In this document: piece by piece, positions 36,037 through 45,755 of the stretch
Layout: each line of letters starts with the position of its first letter
Numbering within the stretch: position 1 is the first letter of the stretch
NCBI GenBank assembly: GCA_963663145.1
Contig: OY760134.1
Span: forward strand, 558,001-622,000
Reading direction: 5' to 3'
Source: Azotimanducus sp963663145
GTDB taxonomy: Bacteria > Pseudomonadota > Gammaproteobacteria > Pseudomonadales > Azotimanducaceae
DNA length: 64,000 nt
The notes under the pieces: generated by a model
What the model was told of the DNA's origin: nothing
The model's database searches: none
Seen by the model: the letters and a program-made list of their open reading frames with translations, nothing else
Position numbers and translations under genes: made by a program

Positions 36037-37362
36037 TCAATGTCCCGCAGCCACTAGCGACTCACCCAGCGCATTGGTCAGTGCATCGAGTTCGGCCCCA
36101 CTCGCCACAAACGGCGGTCCGAGTTGGATGGTGTCACCGCCATAACGCACATAAAAGCCCTTGTTCCACATAGCCATCGCCACTTCAAAGGGTCTGCGCA
36201 GCGGTTCGCCGGGGTAGGGTGCCAGTGTGATCCCGCCGGCGAATCCGTAATTGCGTATGTCCACCACGTTTGGACAGTTCGCCAACCCATGCAGCGCCGT
36301 CTCAAAAGAGGGCGCCATCTCCGCCACGCGCTCGATGGCGCCTTCCCGCTCAAGGACATCCAAGCATGCCAACGCCGCCGCGCAGGCCAAGGGATGTGCC
36401 GAATAGGTGTAGCCGTGCGGAACTTCCAGCACGTATTCGGGCGTTGTCGCGTCCATGAAGGCGTCATAGATGGACTTATCGACAACCACCGCACCCATGG
36501 GCACGGCGCCATTGGTGAGTTGTTTCGCCAGCGTCACTATATCCGGCATCACGCCAAAGGCCTCGGCACCGCTCTTCGCTCCCATGCGTCCGAACGCGCA
36601 GATCACCTCATCGAATATGAGCAGTATCTGATTGGCATCGCAGATTTCGCGAAGCCGGTTCAGATAGCCCTTCGGCGGTGGAAAAACGCCCGCCGAACCA
36701 GCCATGGGTTCGACGATCACGGCGGCGACGTTCGAGGCATCGTGCAGCGCAAGCATTTCCACCAGTTCATCGGCCAGCTCCGCGCCCTGCTCGGGCTGTC
36801 CGCGAGAAAAGTAATTTTCTGGCAGCCAGGTGTGTCGCAAGTGATCGGCCGTGACCCCTTCCCCGAACACTGCCCGGTTGGGGCCGATGCCGCCCACGCT
36901 GATGCCGCCGAAATTCACTCCGTGGTAGCCCTTGCCGCGTCCGATCAGACGCGTCTTTGCGGGCCGGCCCTTGGCGCGCCAGTAGCCGCGCGCGAGTTTG
37001 AGCGCGGTGTCCACGGACTCCGATCCCGAGCCGCAAAAGAACACTCGATTCAATTGACCGGGCATGAAATCTCCGACCCGTTCGGCAAGTTCAAAGGCCT
37101 TTGGGTGTCCAAATTGAAAGGCCGGGCTGTAGTCGAGCGTCTTGGTCTGTTCGGCGATTGCCGAGCAAATGGGGGCGACGGCGTGCCCGAGGCCACAGGT
37201 CCACAGGCCCGAGAGCCCATCGAAGATCTTTCGCCCTTGATCGTCGGTGAAGTAGCAGCCCTCAGCCGCAACGATTAGTCTCGGATCCTTCTTGAACTGC
37301 CGATTCGCGGTAAACGGCATCCAGAAGGCATCGAGCTGAGATTGTGTAACCCCTGTAGGCAT
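36037..37362 (-). CDS. Class III aminotransferase, omega-amino acid:pyruvate type
   Basis: This 441-residue PLP enzyme is close to beta-alanine/omega-amino acid:pyruvate transaminases. Features are FWMPFTANRQFKKDPRL near the N-terminus, GSGSESVDTALKLARGYW, GKGYHGVNFGG, ILLIFDEVICAFGRMG and the PLP lysine in DIVTLAKQLTNGAVPMGAV. The gene is leftward, 14 bases downstream of the flavoprotein gene, so they probably share a transcript. In this context it may take the omega-amine product of polyamine breakdown. Confidence 0.9.
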   Translation of the reverse strand: MPTGVTQSQLDAFWMPFTANRQFKKDPRLIVAAEGCYFTDDQGRKIFDGLSGLWTCGLGHAVAPICSAIAEQTKTLDYSPAFQFGHPKAFELAERVGDFMPGQLNRVFFCGSGSESVDTALKLARGYWRAKGRPAKTRLIGRGKGYHGVNFGGISVGGIGPNRAVFGEGVTADHLRHTWLPENYFSRGQPEQGAELADELVEMLALHDASNVAAVIVEPMAGSAGVFPPPKGYLNRLREICDANQILLIFDEVICAFGRMGAKSGAEAFGVMPDIVTLAKQLTNGAVPMGAVVVDKSIYDAFMDATTPEYVLEVPHGYTYSAHPLACAAALACLDVLEREGAIERVAEMAPSFETALHGLANCPNVVDIRNYGFAGGITLAPYPGEPLRRPFEVAMAMWNKGFYVRYGGDTIQLGPPFVASGAELDALTNALGESLVAAGH

Positions 37363-37376
37363 TCTTGACTCCTCCT

Positions 37377-38972
37377 CTAAGACTCAGACCAGCGACGCCT
37401 GTCGCCGAGTATGCGCGCCGCCGCATGGTGCCCCGGCAGCCCCGTCACCCCTCCACCCGGATGGGCGCCGGACCCGCACAGATACAACCCATCGACCGGC
37501 ATGCGGTAGCCAGAATATCGCGGAACAGGCCTCAATGAATAGAGCTGATCGAGATGTAGGCTGCCGTGGAAAATATCTCCACCCACCATGCCGAGGTCGC
37601 GCTCTATATCGAGCGGCGACTTGATCTGCCTGCCGACGATGGATCTCTTAAGGTTCGGCGCATATTGATCGAGCGTATCCACAATCAAATCCGCCACCAC
37701 CTCCTTCGCATCATCCCACGAGCGTCCGTCGGGCAGGTGCCTTCGAAACTGTTGGCAAAAAAGGCTGGCGACATGGCTTCCCGGCGCACACAAGCTGTCA
37801 TCCTGCACCGAAGGAATCTGCAGGGCAATCACGGGATTTCGTGACCAGCCATAGGTCTTGGCATCCGAATAGGCGCGACTCAGATAGTCAAGTGAAGGAC
37901 TCACCTCGACCGTCCCCTTGAAGTGGAAGTCGTCGTCGGCTTTGAAGTGTGAGAATCGAGGCAACTCCGAAAGCGCGAGATTCATACGAAAGCTCCCGGA
38001 CTCGCTGCGATAGCTTTCGATGCGCCTATGCGTCGCCTCGTCGAGCAGAGACGGATCAAGGAGCTTCAACAGCAGCGTCTGAGGATGCAGATTCGCCGCC
38101 ACGACGCGGGCGCGAATCTTGCGGCCATCCCCGGTCACCGCTCCGCACGCCTTGCCCTTCTCGACCAGCACCTGCGAAACGCCCACGCTCGTCTCCACCT
38201 GAACCCCCTTGGTTTCAGCGTAGGACAGCATGGCCTGGGTAATCGCCCCCATGCCACCCCGTGCGATGCCCCAGGCGCCTGTCTTTCCGTTGACTTCACC
38301 AAACGCATGGTGCAGCAGCACGTAGGCCGTGCCGGGCTGGTAGGGGTCGGCGAAGTTGCCGATTACGCCTTCAAACCCCCACAAACCCTTAAGCGCCTCG
38401 CCCTCAAACCAGCTATCAAGATAATCGCCAAGCGATTTGGTCATGAGTTCGGCCAGCACCGCCTGATCTCCCGCGTCCAATTGCCGCAAGGTGTTGCCGG
38501 CTTTGAGCAGGGGCCACAAATCCGACCAGCCGCCACCCACATCCGGAGGCCGGCGCATGGCGATGCCGCGCAGGGCGATCGCCACCCGCGCAATCTCATC
38601 ATCAAAAGTATGAACGCGTTTCGCGTCTCGCTTCGAAAAGCGTGCCACCTCGCGCCTGATCTGATCGCCGTCTCTGGTCAATTGCAGACAATCATCCGCC
38701 AACAAACTCAAGGTTCCGGCGGGCTTTTCGAGTATCTGCAAGCCGTGTTTGGAGAGCTCAAGGTCGCGGATGATCTTGGGCTGCAACAAGCTGATGGCGT
38801 AGGAATAGACCGAGTTGCGAAAGCCCGGATGAAACTCCTCGGTCACTGCGGCGCCGCCAACAACCGCCCTGCGCTCCAACACTTTGACCGTAAGACCGGC
38901 TCTGGCGAGATAGGCCGCACAAGTCAGGCCGTTGTGACCGGCCCCTATGACGAGGACATCGAATTCAGACAT
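37377..38972 (-). CDS. PYROXD2/phytoene-desaturase-like FAD oxidoreductase
   Basis: This 531-residue flavoprotein has an N-terminal dinucleotide fold (VLVIGAGHNGLTCAAYLARA, VLERRAVVGGAAVTEE), an internal GKTGAWGIARGGMGAITQAM block and a C-terminal FAD segment (GLYLCGSGAHPGGGVTGLPG). It belongs with two paralogues at 59147-62292. Although related to carotenoid desaturases, no other carotenoid genes are present. The amine-catabolic setting suggests an amine or imine oxidoreductase. Confidence 0.85.
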   Translation of the reverse strand: MSEFDVLVIGAGHNGLTCAAYLARAGLTVKVLERRAVVGGAAVTEEFHPGFRNSVYSYAISLLQPKIIRDLELSKHGLQILEKPAGTLSLLADDCLQLTRDGDQIRREVARFSKRDAKRVHTFDDEIARVAIALRGIAMRRPPDVGGGWSDLWPLLKAGNTLRQLDAGDQAVLAELMTKSLGDYLDSWFEGEALKGLWGFEGVIGNFADPYQPGTAYVLLHHAFGEVNGKTGAWGIARGGMGAITQAMLSYAETKGVQVETSVGVSQVLVEKGKACGAVTGDGRKIRARVVAANLHPQTLLLKLLDPSLLDEATHRRIESYRSESGSFRMNLALSELPRFSHFKADDDFHFKGTVEVSPSLDYLSRAYSDAKTYGWSRNPVIALQIPSVQDDSLCAPGSHVASLFCQQFRRHLPDGRSWDDAKEVVADLIVDTLDQYAPNLKRSIVGRQIKSPLDIERDLGMVGGDIFHGSLHLDQLYSLRPVPRYSGYRMPVDGLYLCGSGAHPGGGVTGLPGHHAAARILGDRRRWSES

Positions 38973-39097
38973 GTGAGGAACTGCGCTTATACCTATACCC
39001 TATACACTAGGCCCACAAGCAAGGTCAGCGCATTCAAGCCCAGAGGATTGGACGACTGACCGGGCAAGGGATTCCAACATGCTCCCGGATGTGAACA

Positions 39098-39940
39098 ATG
39101 TCGAGGTCTTTAGTCTATAGCAACTGGGACATCCACCGGCTACAGCAGATTTTCAAGTGGGTCGTCTACTTTCTGCTGATCGTCAATTTCGGCTTCTATA
39201 TCGCTGACGACCTCACGCGTGCGCTCCTCACGCAGACGCGAGAAAGCAGCATTTTCCTTTGGCTGAGGGAATTCGCCACCACCATTGATGAAGCGGCTTG
39301 GTTCATGCTGATCATCATGTTGGAACTGCAAACCTACGTCTTGGAAGACCGGCAAGTCACCAAACGGGTCAAATTGGCACTGCATACGACGCGCATGATC
39401 TGCTTCCTGATGATCGCCTACACCATCTTCACCTATGGCCAGTACGCCATTCGGATTGTTCCCACCGTTCCAGTAGAAGGGGCATCTCACCTGTGCGAAC
39501 TCACCGAGCGGGCATATTTCTACACGAGTAATCTCGAATACACCGAGATCACGGAAGAGACCTGTGTACATCTCTCTTCCGACTCATCGTTTGTCTTCTT
39601 GGCGAGTGAAAACGTGATCACCGGCACGGACGGCCTCGCGTTGGAGCGCAGGCTCGCTTGGGCCGATGTCGCCGAAGCGACCCTCTGGATCGTCGTCATC
39701 GCCTTGATCGAAGTGATCGTGCGCCTACAGGAACGCGGCATCGGACACGGCGCGCTCATCTCCGGCCTGAACCGAGTGAAGACCCTCGCCTATCTGGCGA
39801 TCTTGGGACTCGGCGCCTGGTGGGCATCGCTCGGCCACTGGCTATACCTCTGGGACGAGATTCTCTGGGTGGGCGGGTTCACCGCCATCGAAATGAATCT
39901 CAGCGAATGGCGCGACGAAATCGACGAAGAAAACCAATAA
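39098..39940 (+). CDS. Uncharacterised multi-pass membrane protein
   Basis: This 280-residue protein has about five to six hydrophobic helices (VVYFLLIVNFGFYI, AAWFMLIIMLELQTYVL, MICFLMIAYTIFTYG, ATLWIVVIALIEVIV, TLAYLAILGLGAWWASLG) and a polar loop with two cysteines between helices 3 and 4. The acidic tail is WRDEIDEENQ. No family recognised. It stands alone between two leftward genes; the ribosome site is weak. Confidence 0.7.
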   Translation: MSRSLVYSNWDIHRLQQIFKWVVYFLLIVNFGFYIADDLTRALLTQTRESSIFLWLREFATTIDEAAWFMLIIMLELQTYVLEDRQVTKRVKLALHTTRMICFLMIAYTIFTYGQYAIRIVPTVPVEGASHLCELTERAYFYTSNLEYTEITEETCVHLSSDSSFVFLASENVITGTDGLALERRLAWADVAEATLWIVVIALIEVIVRLQERGIGHGALISGLNRVKTLAYLAILGLGAWWASLGHWLYLWDEILWVGGFTAIEMNLSEWRDEIDEENQ

Positions 39941-40001
39941 GAGAATAAGAGAAGGTGAAAGGTGCTGCAAGGTCGGTATGAGTGCGGCGCCGTCCGAAAC
40001 C

Positions 40002-41279
40002 CTACAAAGGACTCAAATCCAAAGCCCGGTAATACAGCATGCCCAGCGCCACGATCTGATTGCCGAACCACCGCCCTCCAGGAATGCGCCAGTGCTTGAT
40101 CTTTTCGTAGGCTTCTAGCACCTGCGTATCTCCTTGCATCGCATTGGCGATGACTTCGGCGGCGATGTGCGTGGGAGCCACGCCGTGCCCCGAATAGCCC
40201 ATGGAGTAGTAGATATTCTCCGCAAGCCGACCAAGCAGCGGCAGGCGCTTCACGACAATCCCGATGTTTCCGCCCCATTCGTAGTCAATTCTTAAACCCC
40301 TGAGCTCGGGATAGATGGCTACCATTCTCGGCAGCATGGTGCCGGAAATACTACTCGGCATCTTGCCCGAATAGTTGCAGCGACCCCCAAACAGCATGCG
40401 CTTGTCAGCCGCCAAGCGATAGTAGTCAAGCACATGATTGAGGTCGCAGACAGCCAAGTCTTGCGGATTGATCTTCTCAATCAGGTGATCCGACAGGGGT
40501 TCGGTGGCAATGATGAAGCTGCCGGCGGGGAACACCAGCCCGGACAGGCTTCCCTGCTCGAGCCTGTGATAGGCATTGCCGGCAATCAGCGCCTTGTTGG
40601 CCACCACCACGCCCTGTGTCGTCTCGACCCGCAACCTCGGCCCTCGAACAATCCGCTGCACTTGGCTCTGCTCGAAAATGGCGACCCCCAAACTTGCGGC
40701 GGCGCGCGCTTCACCAAGACAGAGATTCAATGGATGCAGGTGACCATCGAGCATGCTCACCATGCCACCCAAGTAGGTGTCGGTGCCGAGCAATGCGTGC
40801 GTCTCGTCTCGGTCCACCAATCGAAAGTGCTCGCCGATGCCCGCTTTCTGCTGGTCTTCAAAGTCTTCTTTCAGTTCCTCAATCTGGCTTTGCTTGAGCG
40901 CGACCTGAATGAAGCCATATTTGAGATCGCATTTGATCGCGTACTTGTCGATGCGTTCCTTGATGATGTCGTTGCCGCGATAGTGCAGCGACGAGACCTT
41001 CTCCCATCCGAGCTGCTTGGCGAGACGCGCACTGCCGCCAAGGCCACCAATCAACTGACCGCCGTTTCTGCCGGACGCACCCCATCCAACGCGGTTCTGT
41101 TCAATGACAGCAACGCGAACGCCCCGTTCAGCGAGCGTAAGTGCGCAAGCGACGCCGGTAAAACCCCCGCCTATGATGCAAACATCGGTCTCATGCTCAC
41201 CCTCAAGCGAAGCATGGGTGGTGTGATCATTCCGCGTTGCCGCGTAATACGAACCTGTATGCTCTTCACCTTGGATCAT
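40002..41279 (-). CDS. FAD-dependent amine oxidase, PuuB-like (gamma-glutamylputrescine oxidase family)
   Basis: This 425-residue DAO-fold flavoenzyme shows VCIIGGGFTGVACALTLAER, RVGWGASGRNGGQLIGG, RMLFGGRCNYSGKMP, YEWGGNIGIVVKRLPLLG and YSMGYSGHGVAPTHIAAEVI. The last two are characteristic of PuuB and related oxidases. It would oxidise a (gamma-glutamylated) polyamine, producing an aldehyde. The neighbouring PotFGHI importer (divergent) supports that role. Confidence 0.88.
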   Translation of the reverse strand: MIQGEEHTGSYYAATRNDHTTHASLEGEHETDVCIIGGGFTGVACALTLAERGVRVAVIEQNRVGWGASGRNGGQLIGGLGGSARLAKQLGWEKVSSLHYRGNDIIKERIDKYAIKCDLKYGFIQVALKQSQIEELKEDFEDQQKAGIGEHFRLVDRDETHALLGTDTYLGGMVSMLDGHLHPLNLCLGEARAAASLGVAIFEQSQVQRIVRGPRLRVETTQGVVVANKALIAGNAYHRLEQGSLSGLVFPAGSFIIATEPLSDHLIEKINPQDLAVCDLNHVLDYYRLAADKRMLFGGRCNYSGKMPSSISGTMLPRMVAIYPELRGLRIDYEWGGNIGIVVKRLPLLGRLAENIYYSMGYSGHGVAPTHIAAEVIANAMQGDTQVLEAYEKIKHWRIPGGRWFGNQIVALGMLYYRALDLSPL

Positions 41280-41339
41280 GTGATTGCCTGTAAGCCCTGA
41301 CTGCTTTCCTCCAGAACCGATGCATGATAGCGTGAGCAG

Positions 41340-42452
41340 ATGTCAATGCGTTGGGACAGCCAATCACTCCAGCGATCACTGTTGCTCTCGGCACTCCTGT
41401 GCGCCCCGCCTGTCCTTGCCCAATACGCCGGCGGTATGCTCAACGTTTACAACTGGTCGGACTACATCGGCGAAACCACGCTCCAAGACTTCTCCGAAGA
41501 GTTCGACATCAAAGTCAACTACGATGTCTACGACAGTTCGCAAGTCGTGGACACAAAGCTCTTGGCCGGCAGATCCGGCTATGACGTGGTGTTTCATGCC
41601 GCGTCCAATTCGGCCCCGCTCATTCCGGCCGGCATCTATCGTCCACTCGACAAATCCCTTCTTCCGCATTGGAAACACTTGGATCCGCGGCTGCTCATGC
41701 GACTTGTCGAGTTTGATCCGGACAACCGCTACGGTGTGCCCTACATGTGGGGCACCACGGGATTTTCCTACAACGAGGACATGATCCTCGAAAGAATGCC
41801 CAATGCGCCGCTTTCAAGCGCCGAGTTGGTGTTCAATCCGGACGTTGTATCGCGTTTTGCCGATTGCGGTGTCACCTTTCTCGACTCCCCAAGCGAGGTG
41901 CTGGGCACGGCATTGGCCTATCTTGGTCACGATCCCAATTCAATCGACCCGCACGAACTCGAAGCCGCCGGCGATCTGGTGCGAGCGGTGCGGCCCTACA
42001 TCAAGTACTTCGATTCCACCAAGATGCTGCTTGACCTGCCAAGCGAAGAAGTGTGCATCGCGCATAGCTGGTCGGGGGACTATTCAGTGGCCAACAGGCG
42101 TGCGCGGGAGGCTGGCATCGACATAGAACTCGGCTTCAACATTCCCGATGAGGGTTCGCTCATCTGGTTCGACATCATGCTCATTCCCTCCGATGCCTCC
42201 AATGTTCGCAATGCGCATCTCTTCATGGACTATCTGATGCGCCCTGACGTGATCGCGAAGATTTCAAACTTCACCGGCTACGCCAATGCGAATCTGGCCG
42301 CGACACATCTGGTCGACCTCAGCATCACCACGGATCTTGCCATCTATCCGGACGAATCCATCATCGAGCGGAGCAAGGTCACCATCTCGCATCCACCAAA
42401 ACTGCAACGCCTACGCTCGCGCTTGTGGACGCGCATCAAAGCGGGACTCTAG
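41340..42452 (+). CDS. potF: Polyamine ABC transporter substrate-binding protein (PotF-like)
   Basis: This 370-residue periplasmic protein has a signal peptide (LLLSALLCAPPVLAQY) and begins LNVYNWSDYIGETTLQDFSE, the PotD/PotF signature. GYDVVFHAAS, YGVPYMWGTTGFSYNED and IAHSWSGDY line the polyamine pocket. It is followed two bases later by the ATPase gene, giving the order F-G-H-I. Putrescine versus spermidine preference cannot be read with certainty. Confidence 0.92.
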   Translation: MSMRWDSQSLQRSLLLSALLCAPPVLAQYAGGMLNVYNWSDYIGETTLQDFSEEFDIKVNYDVYDSSQVVDTKLLAGRSGYDVVFHAASNSAPLIPAGIYRPLDKSLLPHWKHLDPRLLMRLVEFDPDNRYGVPYMWGTTGFSYNEDMILERMPNAPLSSAELVFNPDVVSRFADCGVTFLDSPSEVLGTALAYLGHDPNSIDPHELEAAGDLVRAVRPYIKYFDSTKMLLDLPSEEVCIAHSWSGDYSVANRRAREAGIDIELGFNIPDEGSLIWFDIMLIPSDASNVRNAHLFMDYLMRPDVIAKISNFTGYANANLAATHLVDLSITTDLAIYPDESIIERSKVTISHPPKLQRLRSRLWTRIKAGL

Positions 42453-42454
42453 CC

Positions 42455-43579
42455 ATGAGCGAGCCTGCTGCGGAGCATACCGATGACAACCAAGCCCCGG
42501 AGCCATTCATACGCATCGAGCAGGTATCCAAGCAGTTTGGCGAGGTGACCGCCGTCAATAACCTCAGCCTCGACATCTCCAAGGGTGAGCTGTTCGCAAT
42601 CCTTGGCGGCTCCGGAAGCGGCAAGACGACCCTCTTGCGCCTGCTTGCCGGCTTGGAGCAGCCGGGTTCCGGACGCATCATTATTGATGGTGTGGACATG
42701 ACCGACATGCCGCCCTACGACCGGCCACTCAACATGATGTTCCAGTCCTATGCGGTGTTCCCGCACATGACGGTTGAGAAGAACGTCGGCTATGGTCTGC
42801 GCAAGGAAGGACTGGACCAGGCCGAGATCCACACTAGGGTTGACGAGATGCTGGAACTCGTGCGCCTGTCCGACTTCAAGGTGCGCAAACCCGACCAACT
42901 CTCGGGGGGCCAATTACAGCGGGTGGCGCTTGCGCGTGCGCTTGTGAAGCGTCCCAAGGCGCTGTTGCTCGACGAGCCGCTCGCCGCCCTCGACAAGCGC
43001 CTACGCGAGCACACGCAATTCGAACTCATGAACATCCAGGATGAAATCGGCGTGACCTGCATACTGGTCACGCACGATCAGGAGGAGGCCATGAGCCTTG
43101 CGACGCGTATCGGGGTCATGGACCAGGGCGAGATCGTCCAGACGGGAAGACCAAGCGAGATATACGAGTACCCGCGCAATCGTTTTGTCGCCGAATTCTT
43201 CGGCACGACCAACACCTTTGAAGGTGTGGTGAAAGAAATCCACCAAGACAAAATGCGCGTTGAGACCCGCGAGTGCGGGCTGCTTGAGGTCGTCTCAGAC
43301 GATTCAGTCAAGGAGGGCGACATCCTCTGGGTCGCCGTACGTCCGGAGAAAATCTCATTGGGCGCGAAGCCGCCCGAATCAGGCGTCAGTGTTCGCGGCA
43401 TGGTGTGGGATCTCGGCTATTACGGAAACTACTCCACCTACCGCATCAGGACCGATCAAGGCGCCGTGATCCAGGTGAGCGCGCAGAATCAGCAAAGGCT
43501 TCACACCCTCGCGCATGATTGGGAAGACGAGGTCTACCTGACCTGGGACACCAAGAGCGCCATAGTGCTCACCTCATGA
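42455..43579 (+). CDS. potG: Polyamine ABC transporter ATP-binding protein (PotG-like)
   Basis: This 374-residue ATPase has Walker A LGGSGSGKTTLL, signature LSGGQLQRVALARAL, Walker B ALLLDEPLAALD and H-loop VTHDQEEAM. The C-terminal TOBE domain (VRPEKISLG) is typical of the polyamine/Fe importer subfamily. An upstream in-frame start lies inside potF and is discounted. The stop overlaps the potH start (ATGA). Confidence 0.94.
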   Translation: MSEPAAEHTDDNQAPEPFIRIEQVSKQFGEVTAVNNLSLDISKGELFAILGGSGSGKTTLLRLLAGLEQPGSGRIIIDGVDMTDMPPYDRPLNMMFQSYAVFPHMTVEKNVGYGLRKEGLDQAEIHTRVDEMLELVRLSDFKVRKPDQLSGGQLQRVALARALVKRPKALLLDEPLAALDKRLREHTQFELMNIQDEIGVTCILVTHDQEEAMSLATRIGVMDQGEIVQTGRPSEIYEYPRNRFVAEFFGTTNTFEGVVKEIHQDKMRVETRECGLLEVVSDDSVKEGDILWVAVRPEKISLGAKPPESGVSVRGMVWDLGYYGNYSTYRIRTDQGAVIQVSAQNQQRLHTLAHDWEDEVYLTWDTKSAIVLTS

Positions 43580-44475
43580 AGCGCTTGCCCTCGAACGCCT
43601 TGGATGCCGCTTGGCGCCAATTCGTCATCTACCTCCCCTACGCATGGCTGGCACTCTTCTTCTTGGCGCCCTTCCTGATCGTCTTCAAAATCAGTTTTTC
43701 GGATCCGGTTCTTGCCCAACCACCCTTCACGGCCCTCATCGACTGGAGCAAAGACGGCATCCATGCCATTCATGCCACGTGGGACAACTATAGGTTTTTG
43801 TTCTCGGACAACCTCTACGCGCTGAGTTATCTCAAATCAATATGGATTGCGGCGGTCTCGACCTTCTTATGCCTGCTGCTCGGCTATCCCATGGCCTACG
43901 GCATCGCGCGATCACAGCCAGAGATTCGATTCATTCTGCTGCTCTTGGTGATTCTGCCCTTTTGGACCTCCTTTCTATTGCGCGTATACGCTTGGATGGG
44001 CATCCTCTCAACCAAGGGCCTGATCAACAACGCCCTTTTGGCCATGGGGCTGATCGATGCGCCATTGCAGATTCTCTATACGGACATGGCCGTCTATCTG
44101 GGCATCGTCTATTCCTACTTGCCCTTCATGATCTTGCCGCTCTACGCCACCTTGGAGCGACTCGATATCAGGATGCTGGAAGCCGCCTCGGATCTTGGTG
44201 CCAAGCCGTTTCAGGTGTTCAAGGACATCACCCTCCCCATGTCCAAGCCGGGTGTGATCGCCGGCTGCCTGCTGGTGTTCATTCCAGCCCTCGGCGAATA
44301 CGTCATACCCGCCCTCTTGGGAGGCCTCGACTCGCTCATGATCGGTCGGCAACTCTTCGACGAGTTCTACGCCAACCGCGACTGGCCGGTGGCCTCCGCC
44401 GTAGCAAGCATTTTGCTCATTATCCTGGTTGTGCCCATGATGCTGCTGAATCGTTCCCAGAAGGCTGAAGCCTAA
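43576..44475 (+). CDS. potH: Polyamine ABC transporter permease (PotH-like)
   Basis: This 299-residue inner-membrane permease has six predicted helices (LPYAWLALFFLAPFLIVFKI first) and the EAA cytoplasmic loop EAASDLGAKPFQVFKDITLP, which contacts the ATPase. The ATG overlaps the potG stop. The stop is three bases before potI. Confidence 0.93.
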   Translation: MKRLPSNALDAAWRQFVIYLPYAWLALFFLAPFLIVFKISFSDPVLAQPPFTALIDWSKDGIHAIHATWDNYRFLFSDNLYALSYLKSIWIAAVSTFLCLLLGYPMAYGIARSQPEIRFILLLLVILPFWTSFLLRVYAWMGILSTKGLINNALLAMGLIDAPLQILYTDMAVYLGIVYSYLPFMILPLYATLERLDIRMLEAASDLGAKPFQVFKDITLPMSKPGVIAGCLLVFIPALGEYVIPALLGGLDSLMIGRQLFDEFYANRDWPVASAVASILLIILVVPMMLLNRSQKAEA

Positions 44476-44478
44476 GCA

Positions 44479-45303
44479 ATGCACCCCAAGCGACATTTCA
44501 TCGTCACCATGATGGCGTTCGGCTATGCGTTTCTGTATCTGCCGATCTTCCTGCTGATTCTCTATTCGTTTAACGATTCGAGAATCCCGACCGTATGGAA
44601 CGGCTTTTCGCTGCGCTGGTATGCGGCGCTCTTTGAGAACGAGCAGGTGATCGATGCTGCCCTGCTGAGCTTGAGAATCGCCTTGGTGAGCGCTACCTTC
44701 GCCACCATCTTGGGCACCCTCGCGGGCCTCGCGCTCGCGCAAATGAACAACTTTCGTGGACGGCTCCTGTTCACCGCGCTCATTGCCGCGCCGCTTGTCA
44801 TGCCGGAAGTCATCACCGGTTTGTCGCTCCTGCTGCTCTTCATTTCAAGCGAACAGACCATCGGCTGGCCGGCCAATCGCGGTACGCTCACCATCACCAT
44901 CGCGCATGTCACCTTTTCCATGGCCTTTGTGGCCGTGGTGGTGCAATCACGACTTGCCTCTCTCGACAAGTCATTCATTGAAGCCGCCATGGACCTTGGC
45001 GGCCGACCCTACGGCGTCGCGTGGGACATCACCCTGCCGCTCATCGCCCCGGCAATGCTGGCCGGATGGTTGCTCGCCTTCACACTTTCGTTGGATGATC
45101 TCGTCATCGCGACCTTCGTCTCAGGCCCCGGCGCCAGCACCCTGCCAATGGTCATCTTCTCGAAAGTCAAACTCGGCGTCGCCCCAGACATCAATGCCTT
45201 GGCCACCCTCATCATCACCATCGTCGGCCTAGGCGTTCTAGTCGCCGGCTTCATCATGAGAAACCAACGCAAAACTCAGAAGCGAAGTAGGGTGGGCACC
45301 TAG
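44479..45303 (+). CDS. potI: Polyamine ABC transporter permease (PotI-like)
   Basis: This 274-residue second permease has FLYLPIFLLILYSFNDSR as first helix and FIEAAMDLGGRPYGVAWDIT as EAA loop, then SLDDLVIATFVSGPGASTLP, well conserved in PotC/PotI. It is the last gene of the importer operon and overlaps the stop of the convergent PIN gene by four bases. Confidence 0.93.
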   Translation: MHPKRHFIVTMMAFGYAFLYLPIFLLILYSFNDSRIPTVWNGFSLRWYAALFENEQVIDAALLSLRIALVSATFATILGTLAGLALAQMNNFRGRLLFTALIAAPLVMPEVITGLSLLLLFISSEQTIGWPANRGTLTITIAHVTFSMAFVAVVVQSRLASLDKSFIEAAMDLGGRPYGVAWDITLPLIAPAMLAGWLLAFTLSLDDLVIATFVSGPGASTLPMVIFSKVKLGVAPDINALATLIITIVGLGVLVAGFIMRNQRKTQKRSRVGT

Positions 45304-45755
45304 TAAATCTCAATGCCCACTTCACTGGCCACTCTGCGCATTTTGCGGTCGAGCGTGGCAATCGGAAGATTCAGTGAGCGAGCCAGAAGCAGATAGGCGG
45401 AATCATAGGCCGAAAGGCCGTGCGCCTGGGCGAATTCAAGCAGGCTTGCCGGAGATTGCCGTTCGCAGACGACTGAAGCAAGGTCGTGCAGCGACGCAAG
45501 GTGACGAAGCCCCGCAGACTTCTCCATGTCGCCCCGTTCAACGTAGAAGTTCACAAGGTACGCCGCTTCATACACCCACACATAAGGCGCAAACACGCTG
45601 CCGTGGAGTTCTCTGAGTCGGTCGAGCACCTTCGCCGCATAGCGACGGTCGGACTTGCTGCCATCATCAAACAACCAACGCATCATCACGCTGTTGTCGA
45701 GCACGAGGGCGAAGCCCGCGGCTGCATTGCGCGGCAACTGCGATTCAAACCCCAC
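45300..45755 (-). CDS. PIN-domain toxin (VapC-like)
   Basis: This 151-residue PIN RNase has acidic residues at the expected places: VLDNSVMMRWLFDD, VYEAAYLVNFY, LSAYDSAYLLLARSLNLPIA and TLDRKMRRVA. The GTG start overlaps the last codons of the antitoxin gene by 11 bases. VapC toxins cleave specific tRNA or rRNA sites when the antitoxin is lost. Confidence 0.85.
   Translation of the reverse strand: MGFESQLPRNAAAGFALVLDNSVMMRWLFDDGSKSDRRYAAKVLDRLRELHGSVFAPYVWVYEAAYLVNFYVERGDMEKSAGLRHLASLHDLASVVCERQSPASLLEFAQAHGLSAYDSAYLLLARSLNLPIATLDRKMRRVASEVGIEIY

Noticed and set aside
36124..37278. 384-codon ORF antisense to the class III aminotransferase
   Set aside because: Shadow frame; the aminotransferase motifs on the minus strand are decisive.
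37377..38972. Carotenoid (phytoene) desaturase function for the three flavoproteins
   Set aside because: No phytoene synthase, cyclase or other carotenoid gene in the window; the context is amine metabolism.
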